A stretch of DNA of 64,000 nt from DAISWL01 sp036826375 (lineage in GTDB: Bacteria; Patescibacteriota; Saccharimonadia; Saccharimonadales; HK-STAS-PATE-42). This document shows, in pieces, positions 61,470 through 64,000 of the stretch; the first letter of the stretch is position 1, and every line of letters begins with the position of its first letter. The translations under genes and the position numbers were made by a program. The notes under the pieces are model-generated. The model saw only the letters and a list, made by a program, of their open reading frames with translations. It searched no databases and was not told the DNA's origin. The DNA lies in contig DAISWL010000002.1 of assembly GCA_036826375.1 (NCBI GenBank), positions 62,001-126,000 on the forward strand. The letters are read 5' to 3'.

Positions 61470-61601
61470 TGTTAATCTTAATTTGCCAACCAACCGGCAA
61501 TTAATAGCAGAGTGGAGAGCCCGCTAATTGCGAGTATTTAGCTAAATAAAGTATAATAAACTTAACAATTGAGTTAATCATTTTAAGAGAGGATTAAAAA
61601 A

Positions 61602-62174
61602 ATGTTAGTACCGACTGTAGTAGAGCCAACAAGCCAAGGGGAAAGATCTTTTGATATTTATTCGAGATTATTAAGGGAAAGAATTATTTTTCTTGGCGAA
61701 GATGTTAACGAGCATACCGCCAACCTTATTGTCGCTCAGATGCTATTTCTAGAAAGCGAAGATGCCAAAAGCCCAATTAAATTTTATATCAATTCTCCGG
61801 GTGGCAGTGTTTATGATTTCTTTGCTATTTATGACACTATGAACCTAGTGAAGCCTGAAGTTCATACATACGGCATTGGATTGTGTGCTAGTGCCGCTAG
61901 CATGCTTCTCAGTTCCGGAACTAAGGGCAAGAGATTTATCCTCCCCAGTGCTAGCGTAATGATCCATCAACCCAGTAGTGGTACTACGGGCAAGATAACC
62001 GATCAAGAAATAGATTTAAAGGAAGGCATCAGAATCAAAAAAAGGCTGCATCAAATTTTAGCGGATAACACCGGTCAAGAAATCATCAAAATTGCAGATG
62101 ATATGGAACGTGATTATTGGATGGACGCCATCGGAGCCCTTAAGTACGGCATTGTCGATAAGATATTGAAATAA
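61602..62174 (+). CDS. clpP: ATP-dependent Clp protease proteolytic subunit
   Basis: The 190-residue protein has [31 protein letters not shown], catalytic Ser in [10 protein letters not shown] (about 98) and His in VMIHQPSSG (about 123). Self-compartmentalised serine protease that works with ClpX or ClpC. TATAATAAACTTAA at 61552-61565 joins a -10 box to the motif, and gagagga precedes the ATG. Confidence 0.97.
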   Translation: MLVPTVVEPTSQGERSFDIYSRLLRERIIFLGEDVNEHTANLIVAQMLFLESEDAKSPIKFYINSPGGSVYDFFAIYDTMNLVKPEVHTYGIGLCASAASMLLSSGTKGKRFILPSASVMIHQPSSGTTGKITDQEIDLKEGIRIKKRLHQILADNTGQEIIKIADDMERDYWMDAIGALKYGIVDKILK

Positions 62175-62557
62175 AGAGCATACTTAAATTTAACTGCTAT
62201 TGGTGTCCAAACTGAATATATACTGTATCTGTTGTATCTTTTTTAGATCACTTCTGCTAGAATTTATACAGTTCTTTAATAGTTTTTAAATTAATTTTAA
62301 ACTTCATTGCGAAATGAAACCATAAAATATTGATTTAAAATAAACAAAAAGCATTTTTTGATAAGTAAAATGAGTCATTAATAAGCTTTAATCTTCACAC
62401 GGATTGGGTCGAATTCTGATAGGTTAGCTTGTGATTCATATGTTCTATGGAAAATTGTTTTGTGTACTCTAAGCGAGAACAAAATTATATTAAGTTTAAG
62501 CGATTAATCACTATAGTGTAAGTCGCGCTAAATTAAGAAAGATTTTTATAAGTTAAG
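62175..62557 (+). other. Gene-free 383-bp region, long leader of the RRM gene
   Basis: No coding frame is convincing. The last part holds a TTAAGTTTA site (62490) and a nested hairpin (GCGA/TCGC, 62500-62526, enclosing CACTA/TAGTG). Long structured leaders are typical of cold-inducible RNA-binding protein genes, which would suit the gene that follows; this is inference. Confidence 0.4.
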
Positions 62558-62878
62558 ATGAAAAAAATATTTGTATCAAACCTACCCTACTCTGTTAGAG
62601 ATGAGCAGCTAGCTGAAATTTTTGCCGATTTCGGACCAATCGAAAGCGCTGTTGTTATCATGGAACGCGAAACTGGACGCTCTAAGGGCTTTGGTTTTGT
62701 TGAAATTGTTGACGACGCTAAAGCAGAAGAAGCAATAGCTAAGCTTAATGGCGCAGATTATCAAGGAAGAAACTTGAACGTTAACGAAGCTCGTCCTAAA
62801 GAAGATCGTCCTCGACGTGATTTCAATGGAGGCGGTAATCGTGATGGTGGATCTTTCCGCCAAGGCAACAGATTCTAA
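62558..62878 (+). CDS. RRM-type RNA-binding protein
   Basis: The 106-residue protein has one RNA recognition motif: RNP2 IFVSNL (4-9) and RNP1 KGFGFVEI (about 43-50), with the expected spacing. A short Arg/Gly-rich tail (NGGGNRDGGSFRQGNRF) follows. It resembles the cold-induced Rbp proteins of cyanobacteria and other bacteria and probably acts as an RNA chaperone. A strong terminator lies 32 bp after the stop. Confidence 0.93.
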   Translation: MKKIFVSNLPYSVRDEQLAEIFADFGPIESAVVIMERETGRSKGFGFVEIVDDAKAEEAIAKLNGADYQGRNLNVNEARPKEDRPRRDFNGGGNRDGGSFRQGNRF

Positions 62879-62910
62879 GTTTAATAAACTGAACAGAAAC
62901 TCTGTTTTTA

Positions 62911-62937
62911 AAAACCCCTGGATACTCAGGGGTTTTT
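62911..62937 (+). terminator. Terminator of the RRM gene
   Basis: AAAACCCCTG (62911-62920) pairs with CAGGGGTTTT (62927-62936) around a 6-nt loop, followed by T. The strongest intrinsic terminator in the window. Confidence 0.92.
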
Positions 62938-62940
62938 AAT

Positions 62941-63446
62941 TACCCAGTAATCAACGCTTATAACTATCAACCTAGTGTATTCTGATGGATTACTACCTAT
63001 TTAAATTTAATCATAGCGTAAAAAAGATAACTAATCGGACGCAAGCGCAAGTAGTTAGACTATGCTTAAAATAACAAAACTTCGCTATTTGTTCCTGATA
63101 CATAGTATTTACACAATATCACAAAAAAGCTTAGTTTTATACAATATTAACAGAGTATGTTAGATGTTTTAGTCGAAACATTCGTTAATGCATACGTTAT
63201 GCAAAACTCCGCTTCGCTACGTTTTGTATAATGGGCAGGGTCGTTAAACTTAGTTATAGCTTCGCTTTCGCTTCGCATAACTAAATTCTTTCCGTAATCC
63301 TTTATCCTTGATATACTAACGTATATCGGAGTAAAGGACTCCGGAAAGACCCTGCCCATTATGCCCAATACTAGGACGACAGTACAACCAACAACAAACC
63401 GACAGAAAAAACTAACTTTGGACTGAAAAATTTGAGAACAGAATAA
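62941..63446. other. Gene-free region with a complex inverted-repeat element
   Basis: No gene is convincing in these 506 bases; the small reverse frame at 63147-63368 runs through the palindromic DNA. The left part (62941-63180) is AT-rich and plain. The right part holds the structured element at 63197-63362. The last 80 bases (acgacagtacaaccaaca style) already have the CA-rich composition of the following gene. Confidence 0.5.
63228..63362. repeat. 135-bp nested inverted repeat (MITE-like or structured RNA)
   Basis: ATAATGGGCAGGGTC (63228-63242) pairs perfectly with GACCCTGCCCATTAT (63348-63362). Inside are arm A, TTAGTTAT/ATAACTAA (63250-63284), and arm B, a long hairpin: CTTTCCG/CGGAAAG, TCCTTTA/TAAAGGA, TCC/GGA, GATATAC/GTATATC (63288-63348). 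A competing 10-bp hairpin (63197-63206 with 63222-63231) overlaps the left arm. Perfect ends suggest terminal repeats of a small element. Confidence 0.75.
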
Positions 63447-64000
63447 ATGACATTAGATCAATACATTGACAACATAAATAAACGATATAAACTTGGTAAT
63501 GCGACCGAGCATAGTTTTCGTGGCGACCTGCAACAGCTTTTAGAAAGTTTTGTACCTGACATTAGGGCGACCAATGAACCCAAAAGACAATCTTGCGGAG
63601 CACCCGACTACATTCTGACAAAAAAAGAAATCCCAGTAGGTTTTATTGAAGCAAAGGACATTGGCGACAAAGACCTTGAAGGAGCAAAGAAAACAGGAAA
63701 CAAAGAACAATTCGACCGTTATAAGGCTTCGCTAAATAATTTAATTTTTACCGACTATTTAGACTTCCATTTATACATTGACGGAATTTTTATTACAAAA
63801 ATTGCCATTGCTGAAATACAAAATGGAACCATCGTTCCATTGCCTAACAACTTCGCTACTTTTACAAATCTCATCAAAGACTTTGCTTCACATGTTGGGC
63901 AAACCATAAAAAGTTCAAAAAAACTGGCAGAAATGATGGCGGGCAAAGCCCGCCTGCTTTCTGATATTATTGGCAAAGCTTTGACAAGTGATGAAACAAA
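63447..64000 (+). CDS. N-terminal part of a probable restriction-modification enzyme (runs off the window)
   Basis: At least 184 residues, still open at the right edge. CGAPDYIL (50-57) and GFIEAKDIG (65-73) form a PD-(D/E)xK nuclease core, and the layout (MTLDQYIDNINKRY, then HSFRGDLQQLLESF) is that of the N-terminal nuclease of single-chain type IIG/ISP restriction enzymes, which carry helicase and/or methylase domains further on. Codon and word use (many GAC, ACA, AAC) differ from the rest of the window and recall Bacteroidota, so recent transfer is likely. No TAARCTTAA site is present. Confidence 0.75.
   Translation, partial: MTLDQYIDNINKRYKLGNATEHSFRGDLQQLLESFVPDIRATNEPKRQSCGAPDYILTKKEIPVGFIEAKDIGDKDLEGAKKTGNKEQFDRYKASLNNLIFTDYLDFHLYIDGIFITKIAIAEIQNGTIVPLPNNFATFTNLIKDFASHVGQTIKSSKKLAEMMAGKARLLSDIIGKALTSDET

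Noticed and set aside
63228..63362. Integron attC site
   Set aside because: The expected RYYYAAC and GTTRRRY end boxes are not at the ends of the structure, and no integrase is seen.
63147..63368. Reverse 73-codon frame
   Set aside because: It lies over the nested palindrome and has no ribosome site or family.
1..64000. CRISPR arrays or rRNA genes
   Set aside because: No regularly spaced direct repeats and no rRNA-like conserved segments were seen; repeats found are single pairs.
1..64000. Over-represented HindIII/AflII sites (AAGCTT, CTTAAG) as a restriction-modification signature
   Set aside because: Restriction targets are usually avoided, not enriched, and the excess follows the longer word including TAAACTTAA, which contains neither full site.

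Overview
The window reads as a chromosomal segment of a small-genome, AT-rich bacterium of the Candidate Phyla Radiation (Patescibacteria), most likely a Saccharibacteria (TM7)-like organism. This rests on gene content and style, not on a database search. The core gene set is compact. There are no amino-acid, nucleotide or lipid biosynthesis genes. Transketolase is split in two, LeuRS carries large insertions, TyrRS has an altered HIGH motif, and transporters, a sortase and a PBP are prominent. TGA is a stop in core genes (rpmF and the PfkB gene end in TGA), which argues against the SR1/Gracilibacteria code.

Layout. 1-4.5 kb: an accessory island of about 4 kb (DUF4190/DUF4352 membrane protein, a GC-rich mini-gene, a methyltransferase, an ABC-F ATPase, a transposase fragment). 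It sits inside a broken copy of a HIT-family gene whose intact paralogue follows at 4547. 5-6.2 kb: GyrI-like protein, tRNA-Val, tRNA-Phe and a 111-bp duplication of the tRNA-Phe 3' end plus terminator. 6.2-11.4 kb: sodC, lepA, murJ and an AI-2E/PerM-type membrane protein. 11.5-19.8 kb: an export cluster (ABC-F, two MFS proteins, a RelE/RelB-type toxin-antitoxin pair, two ABC half-exporters). 19.9-23.2 kb: rpsJ, tuf, tig. 23.2-30.6 kb: a truncated SIS-isomerase fragment, an HExxH protein, msrB/msrA, a three-gene unit (unknown, SLOG protein, PfkB kinase) and two MFS carriers. 30.7-34.9 kb: the ribosomal/RNA polymerase cluster infA-rpmJ-rpsM-rpsK-rpsD-rpoA-rplQ-rplM-rpsI. 35-37.3 kb: a 2-hydroxyacid dehydrogenase, two membrane-anchored proteins and tRNA-Glu. 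37.4-44.3 kb: a pentose-phosphate/glycolysis cluster (split transketolase, RPE-like, RpiB, GAPDH) with a large membrane protein of unknown role. 44.3-52.2 kb: an HExxH peptidase-like gene, SIS isomerase, a DUF262/DUF1524 defence-type gene, a serpin-like gene between two identical 89-bp repeats, miaA, rnc, a Nudix gene, nusB and rpmF. 52.3-62.9 kb: a small membrane protein, leuS, pbp1A, tyrS, sortase, clpP and an RRM protein. 63-64 kb: an inverted-repeat element and the 5' part of a probable restriction-modification gene.

The most striking signal is not a gene. The 9-mer TAARCTTAA (either strand) occurs at about 135 places by my hand count, roughly one per 470 bp, in coding and non-coding DNA. 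Base composition predicts only a handful. Paired copies form terminator stems, several sites abut -10 boxes, and the motif is absent from most of the regions that look newly acquired. This is the pattern of a DNA uptake sequence as in Neisseria or Haemophilus, and I propose it as a candidate uptake signal. Partial gene duplications (HIT, SIS isomerase, tRNA-Phe tail, 89-bp repeat) would fit frequent uptake and recombination. Several genes also have a -10 box only 7-10 nt before the start codon, suggesting leaderless transcripts.
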